Shown: positions 48,022 to 60,257, counted from the stretch's first letter. The stretch is 64,000 bases of DNA from JACRAV01 sp964571235 (GCA_964571235.1 CAZNAI010000010.1:62001-126000); one strand, 5' to 3'. Numbers and translations are program-made. Notes: generated by a model from the letters alone, not told the origin.

Positions 48022-49960
48022 TTCCCACCCATCCTGCCATATAAGCAAGTAAGACCAACACACCCAAGAGAAAGACCGTGGCGTAACTACGCACCCGACC
48101 GGTCTGAAGGAGTTTGAATGTTTCGCTGATTTCGCGCCAGACAATCGCAAGACCATTTAAGAGGCCGTCGATTATCAGGACGTCGACTATTTTCCACAGG
48201 AAGACCGAGAATCCGACGATTGGCCGGATGACCAGCGCACCGTAGGCCTCGTCGACATAATACTTGTTGAGCAAAACTCTTTTGGCGCCTTCAAATTTGC
48301 CGGCCAAACGGGACATCGCCTGCGGATTAGATTTGTAGAAGTACCGCGCCAGATAAATTGCAACAAGCACTAAGGCAACTGACAGAATCATCAGTGTCCA
48401 CTCAAGCCCGGTATCTCCCGAGCCGGAAAGACGCGCATGCTCCATTTCGATTGCGCCGCCGGCGAAAACAGGCGCCAGCCATTCTTCAAAGTAATTTGTG
48501 CCGCCGAGAATGTGCGGTATCCCGACATATCCGCCGACAACTGACAGCGTCGCCAATATCATGAGTGGCACGGTCATCGAATACGGCGATTCGTGGATAT
48601 GGTTCTTGGTGTGGTCATCCATTCGTTCGGAGCCGTGGAATGTCAAATAGACCGCCCGGAACATATAGAATGCCGTCAATCCGGCGGTGACAAAGCCAAT
48701 CAGCCAGAGGAGCATGTGGCCGTGCGTAGACGAAAACGATTTCCACAGAATCTCATCTTTGGAGAAGAATCCGGCCAATCCGGGAATACCGGAGATGGCG
48801 AGGGTGGCTATGAGAAAAGTCCGATAAGTAATCGGTAAGTGATTTTTGAGTCCGCCCATTTTGCGCATGTCCTGTTCGTTGGACATGGCGTGAATGACCG
48901 ATCCGGCGCCCAAAAAGAGTAGCGCTTTGAAAAAGGCATGGGTCATAAGGTGGAAAATGCCGGCTGTGAACGAGGCTACACCGCAGGCGAGGAACATATA
49001 TCCAAGCTGGCTGACAGTTGAATAGGCGAGCACACGCTTGATATCGTTTTGGGCAAGGCCGATAGTGGCGGCAAAAAGGGCGGTGCATCCACCGATCACA
49101 GCCACAACCATGAGAGCATCCGGGGCCATTACAAATAAGACACTCGACCGCGCGATCATGTAGACACCAGCGGTCACCATAGTGGCGGCGTGGATCAGCG
49201 CCGAGACAGGCGTGGGGCCTTCCATAGCGTCGGGGAGCCAGACATAGAGCGGAATCTGCGCCGACTTGCCGGTTGCACCTGTGAAGAGCAAAAGACAGGC
49301 GGCGGTGATCAGGCCGCTTCCGGCGATGAAAACTGTCGGGGCGATGTGGTTAACGGTTCGGAAATCAAGCGACCCGGTCTGCCAGAAGATGATAAACATG
49401 CCCAGCAGAAATCCGAAATCGCCGATGCGATTCACGATGAAGGCTTTCTTGCCGGCGTCGGAAGCCGATTTCTTTTCAAACCAGAAGCCGATCAATAGAT
49501 ACGAACACAGCCCTACTCCCTCCCATCCGACAAACATGAGAAGGAAGTTGTTGGCCAGTACGAGAGTCAGCATTGAGAAAGTGAATAAATTCAGATAGGC
49601 GAAATAGCGGCCATATCCGTGATCGTGCGACATGTATCCGGTCGAATAAACATGAATCAGAAAACCGACACCGGTCACGACCAAAATCATCACCGCCGAA
49701 AGCGGGTCCAAAAGGAAAGCGAAACTGACATTGAAATCACCCGACGGAATCCACGTGAACAGAACCTGTTCTATGATTCTGTTGTCGGGCGACATCCCCT
49801 TCAGTTGGAAGAAGAAATAAAGCGATAACAGGAACGATAGACCGATCGAGGCGCAACCGACAATTGATACAAGTGTTTTGGGCAGGCGGCCCAGAAAGAG
49901 GCCGTTGATCAGAAACCCGATAAGGGGCAGTACCGGAATCAAAAAGAGGTATTCAGACAT
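48011..49960 (-). CDS. nuoL: NADH-quinone oxidoreductase subunit L
   Basis: A 649-residue antiporter-like subunit with about 16 helices. Its landmarks are the EGVGLCSYLLIGFW helix, KSAQIPLYVWLPDAMEGPTPVSALIHAATMVTAG with the expected Lys and His, TVSQLGYMFLACG, and the long lateral helix near the C-terminus (IYLARYFYKSNPQAMS region). It is the distal proton-pumping subunit. It sits 9 bp after nuoK. Confidence 0.93.
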   Translation of the reverse strand: MSEYLFLIPVLPLIGFLINGLFLGRLPKTLVSIVGCASIGLSFLLSLYFFFQLKGMSPDNRIIEQVLFTWIPSGDFNVSFAFLLDPLSAVMILVVTGVGFLIHVYSTGYMSHDHGYGRYFAYLNLFTFSMLTLVLANNFLLMFVGWEGVGLCSYLLIGFWFEKKSASDAGKKAFIVNRIGDFGFLLGMFIIFWQTGSLDFRTVNHIAPTVFIAGSGLITAACLLLFTGATGKSAQIPLYVWLPDAMEGPTPVSALIHAATMVTAGVYMIARSSVLFVMAPDALMVVAVIGGCTALFAATIGLAQNDIKRVLAYSTVSQLGYMFLACGVASFTAGIFHLMTHAFFKALLFLGAGSVIHAMSNEQDMRKMGGLKNHLPITYRTFLIATLAISGIPGLAGFFSKDEILWKSFSSTHGHMLLWLIGFVTAGLTAFYMFRAVYLTFHGSERMDDHTKNHIHESPYSMTVPLMILATLSVVGGYVGIPHILGGTNYFEEWLAPVFAGGAIEMEHARLSGSGDTGLEWTLMILSVALVLVAIYLARYFYKSNPQAMSRLAGKFEGAKRVLLNKYYVDEAYGALVIRPIVGFSVFLWKIVDVLIIDGLLNGLAIVWREISETFKLLQTGRVRSYATVFLLGVLVLLAYMAGWVGNGN

Positions 49961-49969
49961 ACTGCGCCG

Positions 49970-50272
49970 CTACCACTTCATCAGGCTTAAGCGATCGATA
50001 TTAATCGTATCGCGGTTTCGGTAAATAGTAATGATCATCGCCAGTCCGACCGCCGCTTCCGCCGCGGCCACCGTGAGCACTAAAAAGACCATGACATGGC
50101 CGTCGACAACGCCCACTGCTTTGGAAAATGCAATAAGCGCCAGATTGGCGGCGTTGAGCATTAATTCAACGGACATGAAAAGCAAAATCATGTTGCGCGA
50201 GATAAGCACACCGGTGGCGCCGATGCCGAAGAGAATGACTGCCAAGGCAAGATACGCCACAACCGGGACCAT
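49970..50272 (-). CDS. nuoK: NADH-quinone oxidoreductase subunit K
   Basis: A 100-residue protein with three hydrophobic helices. VLISRNMILLFMSVELMLNAANLAL holds the conserved Glu of NuoK, and AAAEAAVGLAMIITIYR carries the second conserved Glu. It forms part of the central proton path in the membrane arm. Spacing is 2 bp from nuoJ. Confidence 0.93.
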   Translation of the reverse strand: MVPVVAYLALAVILFGIGATGVLISRNMILLFMSVELMLNAANLALIAFSKAVGVVDGHVMVFLVLTVAAAEAAVGLAMIITIYRNRDTINIDRLSLMKW

Positions 50273-50274
50273 GC

Positions 50275-50865
50275 TTACCTTCCCACTTTCTGCGAGGTTT
50301 CGCGCATGCCCGATTCGCTCGTAGTGTCGGGAGTCTCGTCTTCATGTTCATCTTTGCTCGCCATCACCACGGCACCCACAACCGCCACCAGCAACAACAC
50401 ACCGGTGAGTTGGAACGGATACATGTACTTTGTATACAGCAGTGTGGCCACTTGCTTAACTGCGCCGAAATCAGTCATTTGAGGCTGAGCCATGAAACCG
50501 TCGGCGATGGTCGGCATGAAGACACTCTTCACCGCCAGGACCAGTTCGGCAATCAACAGAACCGTGATGACCAGCTTACTGACTGTTCGCATTGGATGCG
50601 GCGGAATGCCGAGGTCCTCCCGGCCCCGGAGATTCAGGAGCATGATGACAAACAGAAAGAGCACCATGATGGCGCCGGCATAGACAATCACCAGAATCGC
50701 GCCAAGAAAGAGTGCGCCGAGCTGGACATAACAGACAGCCTGGGCGACCAGTGATAATATGAGATACATCACCGACGCAACCGGGTTCTTCTGAGCGATC
50801 ATCATGACCGCGCCGAAAACCGCCACCAGCGCAGAGAAGAAAAATATGATCAGGTCGCCAGACAT
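50275..50865 (-). CDS. nuoJ: NADH-quinone oxidoreductase subunit J
   Basis: A 196-residue membrane subunit with five hydrophobic helices. VIVYAGAIMVLFLFVIMLLNL is the signature NuoJ helix with its conserved Tyr and pi-bulge region. The C-terminal 30 residues are hydrophilic and vary between species. It lies 6 bp after nuoI. Confidence 0.92.
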   Translation of the reverse strand: MSGDLIIFFFSALVAVFGAVMMIAQKNPVASVMYLILSLVAQAVCYVQLGALFLGAILVIVYAGAIMVLFLFVIMLLNLRGREDLGIPPHPMRTVSKLVITVLLIAELVLAVKSVFMPTIADGFMAQPQMTDFGAVKQVATLLYTKYMYPFQLTGVLLLVAVVGAVVMASKDEHEDETPDTTSESGMRETSQKVGR

Positions 50866-50871
50866 ATACTC

Positions 50872-51375
50872 TTATTTTGCCGACGGCACACCGTAGACGC
50901 GGCGCACACGGCGAATAATTTCCTTAAAGGGATTGTCGCGACGGGGGTGCTTCACCAGCATGTCTTCTTTGGTCCAGATGAACGAATTACGGGTGTCGGC
51001 CGAAAATTCGTATTCCTGTCCCATAAAGATCGCTTCCTCGGGGCAGGCTTCTTCGCAGAACCCGCAGAAGATGCACCGGAGCAGATTGATCTCGTACACC
51101 TTCGCTTTGCGTTCCCCGTTGGTAGTTTCTTCCGGTTCCATATAGATAGCGTCGGCCGGACAAGCGGCGGCACATAAACCACAGCACACACATCGCTCCG
51201 AGCCGTCATCGTAGCGTTCCAGAAAATGCCGACCGCGATACCTTGGGAACATCGGTTTCTTCTGATCCGGGTACTGCAGAGTAACCGGTTTCTTGAAGAA
51301 GTACCGGATGGTTACCAAGAAACCCTGCGGCATCTTAACAAAGACATTGATGATCGCCCTGAATATTTCTTTCAT
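50872..51375 (-). CDS. nuoI: NADH-quinone oxidoreductase subunit I
   Basis: A 167-residue ferredoxin-type subunit. Two [4Fe-4S] motifs (CVCCGLCAAACPADAI near residue 62 and CIFCGFCEEACPEEAI near 102) carry clusters N6a and N6b. The N-terminal amphipathic helix attaches to the membrane arm. It is separated from nuoH by 13 bp. Confidence 0.93.
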   Translation of the reverse strand: MKEIFRAIINVFVKMPQGFLVTIRYFFKKPVTLQYPDQKKPMFPRYRGRHFLERYDDGSERCVCCGLCAAACPADAIYMEPEETTNGERKAKVYEINLLRCIFCGFCEEACPEEAIFMGQEYEFSADTRNSFIWTKEDMLVKHPRRDNPFKEIIRRVRRVYGVPSAK

Positions 51376-51388
51376 CTTGTCCTGCCTC

Positions 51389-52378
51389 TCAACCTTTCCA
51401 CAGTACGAAAAAGGCGGTAACGACCGTGTTAGCCAGCGCCAGCGGGAAGAGTACTTTCCAGCCGAAGTTCATGAGCTGGTCGTAGCGAAGCCGTGGGAAT
51501 GTCGCCCGGAGCCAGATATAAAAGAACATAAAGCAAAAGACTTTGATAAAGAACCAGACAAACGGCGGCAGGAACGGCCCCTGCCATCCGCCCAGAAAGA
51601 TAGTGGTGCCGACACAAGCGACCGCGATCATGTTGGCGTATTCGCCGATGAAAAACATAGAGAAGCGCATCGAGGAATATTCGGTGTGATAACCGCCGAC
51701 CAGTTCCGATTCGGCTTCGGGCAGATCAAACGGCGCTCGATTGGTTTCGGCGATCGCGCAGGTCAGGTACAAAAGAAATCCGAACGGCTGTTTGAAAATG
51801 AACCAGTGCAGAATCGAATCCTGTTGGGCGACCAGTTCGCGCATGGAAAGGGTGTTGGCAATCAGGATCACGCCGATGATCGAAAGGCCGTAACTGAGTT
51901 CATATGAGATCATCTGCGCGGAAGAGCGAATTCCTCCAAGCAGAGAATACTTGGATCCCGAGGACCACCCGGCCAGACAGATGCCGTAGACGCCGAGCGA
52001 TGTTACCGCAAAGATATACACTACGCCAATATTCAGATCGGACAAGACTCCGGTTACCGGCGTTCCCAAGAGGGTGAAATCGTTTGTGAACGGCACCACG
52101 GCAAACGCCAACAGCGACGGCACAAAGGCGAGGATCGGGGCGATGGCATAGGTGATCCGTTCGACTCCGGCCGGGACAATATCTTCTTTGAAGATCAGCT
52201 TGAGACCGTCGGCGAGAGGTGTCAACAGGCCGAATGGTCCGGCGGTGTTCGGTCCGACGCGATTCTGCAAAAAGGCCAGCACACGGCGCTCCATGAGAGT
52301 CGCATAGGCGCATCCGGTGAGAACCGCCACCACGACGACTACAACTTTGACTGCGCTTATGAGGGCAACTTCGAGCAT
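51389..52378 (-). CDS. nuoH: NADH-quinone oxidoreductase subunit H
   Basis: A 329-residue membrane subunit with eight helices. Conserved features are [41 protein letters not shown] and [29 protein letters not shown], which forms the quinone-site loop. It links the Q-module to the membrane arm. It starts 2 bp after nuoG. Confidence 0.94.
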   Translation of the reverse strand: MLEVALISAVKVVVVVVAVLTGCAYATLMERRVLAFLQNRVGPNTAGPFGLLTPLADGLKLIFKEDIVPAGVERITYAIAPILAFVPSLLAFAVVPFTNDFTLLGTPVTGVLSDLNIGVVYIFAVTSLGVYGICLAGWSSGSKYSLLGGIRSSAQMISYELSYGLSIIGVILIANTLSMRELVAQQDSILHWFIFKQPFGFLLYLTCAIAETNRAPFDLPEAESELVGGYHTEYSSMRFSMFFIGEYANMIAVACVGTTIFLGGWQGPFLPPFVWFFIKVFCFMFFYIWLRATFPRLRYDQLMNFGWKVLFPLALANTVVTAFFVLWKG

Positions 52379-52380
52379 GA

Positions 52381-54942
<2,562 letters not shown>

Positions 54943-54951
54943 GTCATCATC

Positions 54952-56289
54952 CTATTTGAATTCAAAACGGGTCTTTACCTGACACCGGTGATTGTCGATA
55001 TGATACTGCCACTCGTCGCGGTAGAGCCGGATAGCCGACTGAATCGGCATGACGGCGGCGTCGCCGAGCGGGCAGATTGTGCGGCCGAGAATGTTCGAGC
55101 AGACCTCGTCCATTTTTTCCAGGTCACCGGGTTTGCCGTGGCCGTCTTCGATATTTTGAATGATCTGATGTAGCCAGGCGGTTCCCTCTCGGCAGGGAGT
55201 GCACTTGCCGCACGATTCGTGATGGAAGAACTGGATGAGTTTGAGCAAAACCCAGACGATACAGGTGTCTTCGTTGAACACGATCACCGCGCCGGAACCG
55301 AGCATGGAACCTTTGGCGGTCAGTGATTCATAGTCCAGAGGGACATCGATCATGTCGGGAGTTAGAAATGGAGTCGAGGCTCCTCCGGGGATAACGCCTT
55401 TTAGCTTCTTGTCTCCGAGCATCCCGTTGCCGTACTGCGGATCGAAGATCAACTTCTTCAAACTGAAGCCAAGCTCAACTTCGTAATTCCCGGGCCTCTT
55501 TACATGGCCGGACAAACTAAACAACTTGGTTCCGGCTGATTTTTCCGTGCCGAGTTTACGGTACCATTCGGCGCCGTTGTTGATGATGTGTGGCACGGTG
55601 GCAAGCGTCTCGACGTTGTTCACGATCGTCGGGCAGGCGTACAAACCCTCGATAGCGGGAAATGGCGGCCGAATGCGCGACATCCCGCGCTCACCTTCGA
55701 GCGAGTTGAGAAGCGCGGTCTCTTCGCCGCAGATGTATGCGCCGCCTCCGCTGTGAACTATTAAATCAAGATCGTACCCACTGCCGTAGATATTTTTGCC
55801 GAGATGCCCTTTGGCATACGATTCTTTCGCCGCCGCTTCCATCCGGTCGATGCTGTGATTGAATTCGCCCCGAATATAGATGAACATAGTGTGACAACCA
55901 ATGGCATACGCGGCAATCGCCATCCCTTCGATGGTAGCATGCGGATCACGCTCCATTAGGACGCGGTCTTTGCAGGTGCCGGGTTCGGACTCGTCGGCGT
56001 TGCAGACCAAGTATCTCGGCTTGGGTGAGCCCTTCGGAACAAATCCCCATTTGAGACCGGTGGGGAAACCGGCGCCGCCGCGTCCGCGAAGTCCGGCGTT
56101 TTTCACTGTCTCGGCCACTTTTTCCGGCGGGATTCCGGCCAGCACCTTGCGCCAGGCGGAGTACCCGCCATGCTTTTCGTAGGTGTCGACGTGAATCTGA
56201 TTGGGGTCCTCAACATACTTGAAGAGATGCAACTTCTCGTTCTTGGCCGCTTCAGCCGCGTTGGTGATGACGGGCGAATAGAAACTCAT
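54952..56289 (-). CDS. nuoF: NADH-quinone oxidoreductase subunit F
   Basis: A 445-residue NADH-binding flavoprotein. GLRGRGGAGFPTGLKW and CNADESEPGTCKDR bind NADH and FMN, an SLBB domain follows, and ESCGKCTPCREG with a later Cys carries cluster N3. It has neither an N-terminal [2Fe-2S] domain nor C-terminal ferredoxin motifs, unlike the protein at 12510. The start overlaps the nuoE stop by ATGA. Confidence 0.93.
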   Translation of the reverse strand: MSFYSPVITNAAEAAKNEKLHLFKYVEDPNQIHVDTYEKHGGYSAWRKVLAGIPPEKVAETVKNAGLRGRGGAGFPTGLKWGFVPKGSPKPRYLVCNADESEPGTCKDRVLMERDPHATIEGMAIAAYAIGCHTMFIYIRGEFNHSIDRMEAAAKESYAKGHLGKNIYGSGYDLDLIVHSGGGAYICGEETALLNSLEGERGMSRIRPPFPAIEGLYACPTIVNNVETLATVPHIINNGAEWYRKLGTEKSAGTKLFSLSGHVKRPGNYEVELGFSLKKLIFDPQYGNGMLGDKKLKGVIPGGASTPFLTPDMIDVPLDYESLTAKGSMLGSGAVIVFNEDTCIVWVLLKLIQFFHHESCGKCTPCREGTAWLHQIIQNIEDGHGKPGDLEKMDEVCSNILGRTICPLGDAAVMPIQSAIRLYRDEWQYHIDNHRCQVKTRFEFK

Positions 56290-56762
56290 TTGCGCACCCT
56301 CAACTCGGCCAGAATGCTGTCAACTTTCGCCGGGGTCAAATTTTCGTAGAAATCCTGATTGATCTGCATCATCGGCGCGGTGGCACAGGAACCGAGACAT
56401 TCGACTGAAATAAGTGTGAACAGGTTGTCCTTGGTGGTCTCCCCTTTTTTGATCTGGAGTTTTTGTTCCAGATACTCGACCAGACTATCAGCGCCCATAA
56501 GTGCACACGAAATGTTGTGGCAGACCTGAATCAGATATTTGCCGACCGGCGCTTTGGGGAACATGGTATAGAATGTCGCGGCCTCAGCAATTTCGACATA
56601 GGGGACATTGATTACTTTGGAGATTTCGCGGTAAATGTCATCATTGAGATGCCCTACTTGGCGATAGGCAATAGTCAATGCCGGAAGTACAGCCGATTTG
56701 TGGTGCGGGTATTTGCCAGCCCGCTCTTTCATTTCGCGAACTGATTCAGCGGTCAGAATCAT
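56286..56762 (-). CDS. nuoE: NADH-quinone oxidoreductase subunit E
   Basis: A 158-residue thioredoxin-like [2Fe-2S] subunit from ATG 56762. Cluster Cys are in VCHNISCALMGA and SVECLGSCATAPMMQ. The start overlaps the nuoD stop by ATGA, and earlier in-frame codons fall inside nuoD. It is clearly separate from the NuoE-like gene at 12055, with about 40% apparent similarity in the cluster region only (visual estimate). Confidence 0.92.
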   Translation of the reverse strand: MILTAESVREMKERAGKYPHHKSAVLPALTIAYRQVGHLNDDIYREISKVINVPYVEIAEAATFYTMFPKAPVGKYLIQVCHNISCALMGADSLVEYLEQKLQIKKGETTKDNLFTLISVECLGSCATAPMMQINQDFYENLTPAKVDSILAELRVRK

Positions 56763-57934
56763 CGGTCGACCTCTCCCAGTACGATATCGATTGATCCGAT
56801 CGCGCAGACGACGTCGGACATGAGCCGTCCCTCGCATAGCGCCGGCAGACATGCCAGATTTATGAACGACGGGGGCCTGACACGAATGCGGCGCGGCATG
56901 TTTGTGCCATCGCCGGTGACAAAAAATCCAAGCTCGCCCTTGGGGCCTTCGATTGCCTGATAGACCGAGCCTAGGGGCGCAGTGAATCCCTCGGTGATTA
57001 GCTTGAAGTGGAAAATCATCGATTCCATCTTGTGGAGTACATCTTCTTTGGGCGGCAGTACAATTCCGGGCAGATGGGCGCGATACGGCCCGGCGGGCAT
57101 ACCTTCAAGCGACTGGCGGATGATGCGTAGTGATTGACGGATTTCTTCAAGCCGAAGTTTATACCGGTCGTAGGCATCGCCATTTTCGCCGATTGGAATA
57201 TCAAAGTCAAATTTCTCGTATCCAGAGTATGGAAACGCCTTGCGCGTGTCGTGTTTGACGCCCGAGCCACGGAGCATCGGCCCGGTGAGCGACCAATTGA
57301 TAGCGTCCTCGGCCGAAATCACTGCCACACCTTTGGTGCGACTGATGAATATCTGGTTGTTGGTCAACAGCGTTTCGTACTCTTCCAGTCGCTGGGGGAT
57401 GACCTTGAGCACTTTGCGAACCCGTTCTTCGAAATCGGACGGGAGATCATGCGATAATCCCCCGATGCGAATGTACGAGGTCATCATCCGCTGGCCGCCG
57501 CAGGCCTCGTAGATATCGATAATCAGCTCGCGTTCACGGAATGCATACAGCACCATCGACATCGCCCCCAAATCGAGGGCATGAGTGCCGAGCCAGACCA
57601 GATGTGAGGCTATGCGCGATAATTCAGCTAAGCAGACACGCGCGTATTTGACTTTCTCGGGGACTTCGACATCAAGCAGTCTCTCCACTGCGAGGCAATA
57701 ACCCAAATTGTTCGACATCGGCGCGAGATAATCCATCCGATCAGTACACGGGAGGGCCTTGTAATAGAGCTTGGATTCCATCGTTTTTTCGATACCGGTA
57801 TGCAAATACCCGATAATCGGACGCGCCTTGATGACCGTCTCCCCTTCCACTTCAAGCTCGACCCGCAATACGCCGTGGGTCGACGGATGCTGTGGCCCCA
57901 TGTTGATGTTCATCGTGCGATTTTCGGTCGTCAC
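56759..57934 (-). CDS. nuoD: NADH-quinone oxidoreductase subunit D
   Basis: A 391-residue 49-kDa-type subunit. GPQHPSTHGVLR at the N-terminus, RSGVKHDTRKAFPYSGYEKFDFDIP, and the C-terminal DIVLGEVDR are standard. It forms the quinone-binding site with NuoB. C and D are separate genes here, not fused as in E. coli; nuoC overlaps by ATGA. Confidence 0.94.
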   Translation of the reverse strand: MTTENRTMNINMGPQHPSTHGVLRVELEVEGETVIKARPIIGYLHTGIEKTMESKLYYKALPCTDRMDYLAPMSNNLGYCLAVERLLDVEVPEKVKYARVCLAELSRIASHLVWLGTHALDLGAMSMVLYAFRERELIIDIYEACGGQRMMTSYIRIGGLSHDLPSDFEERVRKVLKVIPQRLEEYETLLTNNQIFISRTKGVAVISAEDAINWSLTGPMLRGSGVKHDTRKAFPYSGYEKFDFDIPIGENGDAYDRYKLRLEEIRQSLRIIRQSLEGMPAGPYRAHLPGIVLPPKEDVLHKMESMIFHFKLITEGFTAPLGSVYQAIEGPKGELGFFVTGDGTNMPRRIRVRPPSFINLACLPALCEGRLMSDVVCAIGSIDIVLGEVDR

Positions 57935-58467
57935 TTGATCACCTCGGGGGGAAGGTCCTTGTTGAAATTGAAATGCGGGACTTCGTAGGTAAGCGGGAAA
58001 TCGCGGCGGAGGGGGAATCCTTCGAGTTCGTCTGGAGTCAGAATCTTTGTCAGGTCCGGATGTCCGGTGAAGACTATTCCAAAGAGGTCAAAGACCTCGC
58101 GCTCAAGCCAATTGGCGCCGTTCCACAGCGGCGTGAGCGAGGCAATTTCCGGCTTGTCGGCCGGGAGCTGGGCTTTGAGAAAAAAGCGATACTTGTTTGT
58201 AATCGAAACGAAGTTGTAGACGACTTCAAAGCGGCCGGAGTCGGCCATCGGATGTTCCAGCCAGTCGACACACGTAATATCCGCTAACATTTTGACATCG
58301 AGTTCCAGTGAATCCAGAAGTGATTCACAGATAGGCAAAAGAAAGAGCGGCCGGATGTAGAACGATTGCTGATCACGGAAGTTGTCCTCGCGGACAATCG
58401 CCTCGCCAAAACGGGACGAAAGAAACTCTCTGACTTTCAACTGCATGTCGGGCGTGCTAAGTTCCAT
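57931..58467 (-). CDS. nuoC: NADH-quinone oxidoreductase subunit C
   Basis: A 178-residue 30-kDa-type subunit. The core segment ASLTPLWNGANWLEREVFDLFGIVFTGHPDLTKILTPDELEGFPLRRDFPL is shown in parts: WLEREVFDLFGI and EGFPLRRDFPL are the signature motifs. The 51-bp gap to nuoB is the largest in this operon and holds a weak CCCTGCGGGG hairpin, without an obvious terminator. Confidence 0.92.
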   Translation of the reverse strand: MELSTPDMQLKVREFLSSRFGEAIVREDNFRDQQSFYIRPLFLLPICESLLDSLELDVKMLADITCVDWLEHPMADSGRFEVVYNFVSITNKYRFFLKAQLPADKPEIASLTPLWNGANWLEREVFDLFGIVFTGHPDLTKILTPDELEGFPLRRDFPLTYEVPHFNFNKDLPPEVIK

Positions 58468-58518
58468 TTTTCACAAGCGTCAGTTAAGTATCGCGCCTCA
58501 TCCCTGCGGGGCTATCCC

Positions 58519-59022
58519 CTATGCGATCTTGGTTCCCCACTCTTCGTGGCGGTCCTTAAGCGATTCCTTCATTACTTTTTCGTGGAGCTTGACAATCCCG
58601 TCGATCAACTGTTCGGGGCGCGGCGGACAACCGGGGACATACATATCAACCGGTACAATCCGGTCCACACCCTGCAAGATTGCGTAGTTGTTAAACACGC
58701 CGCCACATGAGGCGCAAGCGCCCATCGATATCACCCATTTGGGGTTCGGCATCTGATCGTAGAGCGTGCGCAGGACTGGCGCCATTTTCATTGAGACCCG
58801 TCCGGCGACAATCATCAGGTCGGCCTGACGCGGCGACGGCCGCATGACTTCCATGCCGAGGCGCGACAAATCAAAGTGCGGCGAAAAAGTCGAGATCATC
58901 TCGATCGCGCAACAGGCCAGCCCGAACCCAAACGGCCACATCGACCGCTTGCGCGACCAATTGACCATTTTGTCGAGCGTAGTCAGGATTATTGAATCAG
59001 GGATTTTTTCCTCTAACCCCAT
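58519..59022 (-). CDS. nuoB: NADH-quinone oxidoreductase subunit B
   Basis: A 167-residue subunit carrying cluster N2. Tandem Cys in LACCAIEM, the GRVSMKMAP segment, Cys in [10 protein letters not shown] and PGCPPRPE provide the ligands. It overlaps nuoA by 10 bp. Electrons pass from N2 to quinone at the NuoB/NuoD interface. Confidence 0.94.
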   Translation of the reverse strand: MGLEEKIPDSIILTTLDKMVNWSRKRSMWPFGFGLACCAIEMISTFSPHFDLSRLGMEVMRPSPRQADLMIVAGRVSMKMAPVLRTLYDQMPNPKWVISMGACASCGGVFNNYAILQGVDRIVPVDMYVPGCPPRPEQLIDGIVKLHEKVMKESLKDRHEEWGTKIA

Positions 59023-59369
59023 TTCAACGCTCCTCGAGAAAGTTCATAGATATATCCAATCAAGATAATCAGGACAAAAACCATCATCATCCAGAAACCG
59101 TACATGCCAAGATCGCGTGCGACCACTGCCCATGGCAGTAGGAATACAAGCTCTATATCAAAGAGTACAAACGAAATAGCCACCATATAGAACTTGACCG
59201 GCACGCGTTCACCAGTTGATCCGACCGGGTCGACGCCGCATTCGTAAGCTTGAAACTTCTTGCCAAGTCGTGTGCGACGGCCGATGAGAATCGATAATCC
59301 TGACAAAAGGATAGCGATTCCGGCGGCGACAATCACAAGGGCGAGAATCGGAAAGAAGGTTTCAAACAT
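59013..59369 (-). CDS. nuoA: NADH-quinone oxidoreductase subunit A
   Basis: A 118-residue protein with three helices. The conserved loop [29 protein letters not shown] (parts: [21 protein letters not shown]) includes the Cys and Asp of the quinone-site loop. It is the first gene of the operon. A TTGACT with no good -10 element lies about 60 bp upstream. Confidence 0.93.
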   Translation of the reverse strand: MFETFFPILALVIVAAGIAILLSGLSILIGRRTRLGKKFQAYECGVDPVGSTGERVPVKFYMVAISFVLFDIELVFLLPWAVVARDLGMYGFWMMMVFVLIILIGYIYELSRGALKWG

Positions 59370-59619
59370 GGCGTAAGATCAACTAATCCAATCTACTAAC
59401 AAAACATATTTTTTGACTTGGGGGAATCTGAAAAAAAGTAGGAGTAAAGTCAACTCTTTTTGAGAAATAAATCACAAGGGGGGTGTATTCCAGGGAGCCC
59501 CAAGCCTGTTCTCGTCGTCGCATCATTTCTCCGGACTCTCTTGTTACGATGCGTCAGTCTCGGAGGTCAAACCCCCTGCCCCGGAGGGGTCGAGTGATTT
59601 TATCATGCCTGCACCTCAT

Positions 59620-59744
59620 GTCATACCGGCGAATGCCGGTATCCAGTCTTAGCTTTTCTCTCAAATCAAGAGCTACCGCACTCCCACATGAATTGGAAGA
59701 AGAACAATTATACAAGACTGGGCCCCGACCTTCGTCGGGGTGAC
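59620..59744. mobile_element. Gene-less pair of 32-bp inverted repeats (MITE-like)
   Basis: One 32-bp element (59620-59651) with a TACCGGCGAATGCCGGTA palindrome ends in TCCAGTCTTA. The other (59713-59744) is in opposite orientation and begins with CAAGACTGG, then CCCCGACCTTCGTCGGGG. Only 61 bp, with no gene, separates them. The same pair brackets the GIY-YIG gene just downstream. The rest of the 59370-59619 gap holds no gene that I can support. Confidence 0.65.
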
Positions 59745-59798
59745 AGGATAGCTGGCTGAGGCAAGTTGACCTGGCCTAATGGTCATGGCCCCGAAATT

Positions 59799-60170
59799 GT
59801 CATACCGGCGGAGGCCGGTATCCAGTCTTATTCCTTCCTCCCCAATTAGGGAAGGATCGTAACATACAAGTCAGCCCACTCGGGATTGGCCTGCTCGATC
59901 AGCCGCAACTTCCATCGTCGCTTCCATTCCTTGATTTGCTTCTCTCTTTGAATAGCGGACATAACGTCTTCGGTCGCGTCAAACCAAACAAGTATCTTGC
60001 ACCCATATCGCCTGGTGAATCCGTCGAAAACGCCTTCTTTGTGTTGCCACACGCGTTTGACCAAATCGTCGGTAACGCCAACGTAAATTGTCCCGTTCCG
60101 TCGGCTTGCCATGATGTAGACATAGTACATAAACACGATAAGACTGGACCCCGACCTTCGTCGGGGTGAC
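59799..60170 (-). mobile_element. GIY-YIG cassette bounded by 32-bp palindromic inverted repeats
   Basis: Left end 59799-59830 has TACCGGCGGAGGCCGGTA and ends TCCAGTCTTA; right end 60139-60170 starts TAAGACTGGA and holds CCCCGACCTTCGTCGGGG. Each end is itself a palindrome, and the ends are inverted copies of a common plan (GTCA..CCG..G..CGG..TCCAGTCTTA). The gene starts 9 bp inside one end and stops 15 bp inside the other. This is the layout of a mobile or homing-type unit. Confidence 0.6.
59846..60130 (-). CDS. GIY-YIG endonuclease domain protein (YhbQ/UvrC-N-like)
   Basis: A 94-residue single-domain GIY-YIG nuclease from ATG 60130. MYYVYIMASRRNGTIYVGVT holds the two signature strands (YVYIM ... 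IYVGVT), followed by the conserved Arg in DDLVKRVWQHKEG, and Glu in QREKQIKEWKRRWK. This small form is a frequent multi-copy family in bacteria. An upstream extension to 60247 would read through the repeat and is rejected. It is bracketed by 32-bp inverted repeats on both sides (see the mobile element), so it is probably the active part of a transposable or homing unit. Confidence 0.85.
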   Translation of the reverse strand: MYYVYIMASRRNGTIYVGVTDDLVKRVWQHKEGVFDGFTRRYGCKILVWFDATEDVMSAIQREKQIKEWKRRWKLRLIEQANPEWADLYVTILP

Positions 60171-60257
60171 AGAAGGGGCGGGGTGATACTCTCGTCGCTG
60201 AAATCTATGATCGTGCACTGACAACTACTGTCAGTCGATTTTGACATTCTTCAACAT

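Noticed and set aside
60131..60247. N-terminal extension of the GIY-YIG gene
   Set aside because: It reads through the 32-bp repeat, and the family starts at the MYYVYIM motif.
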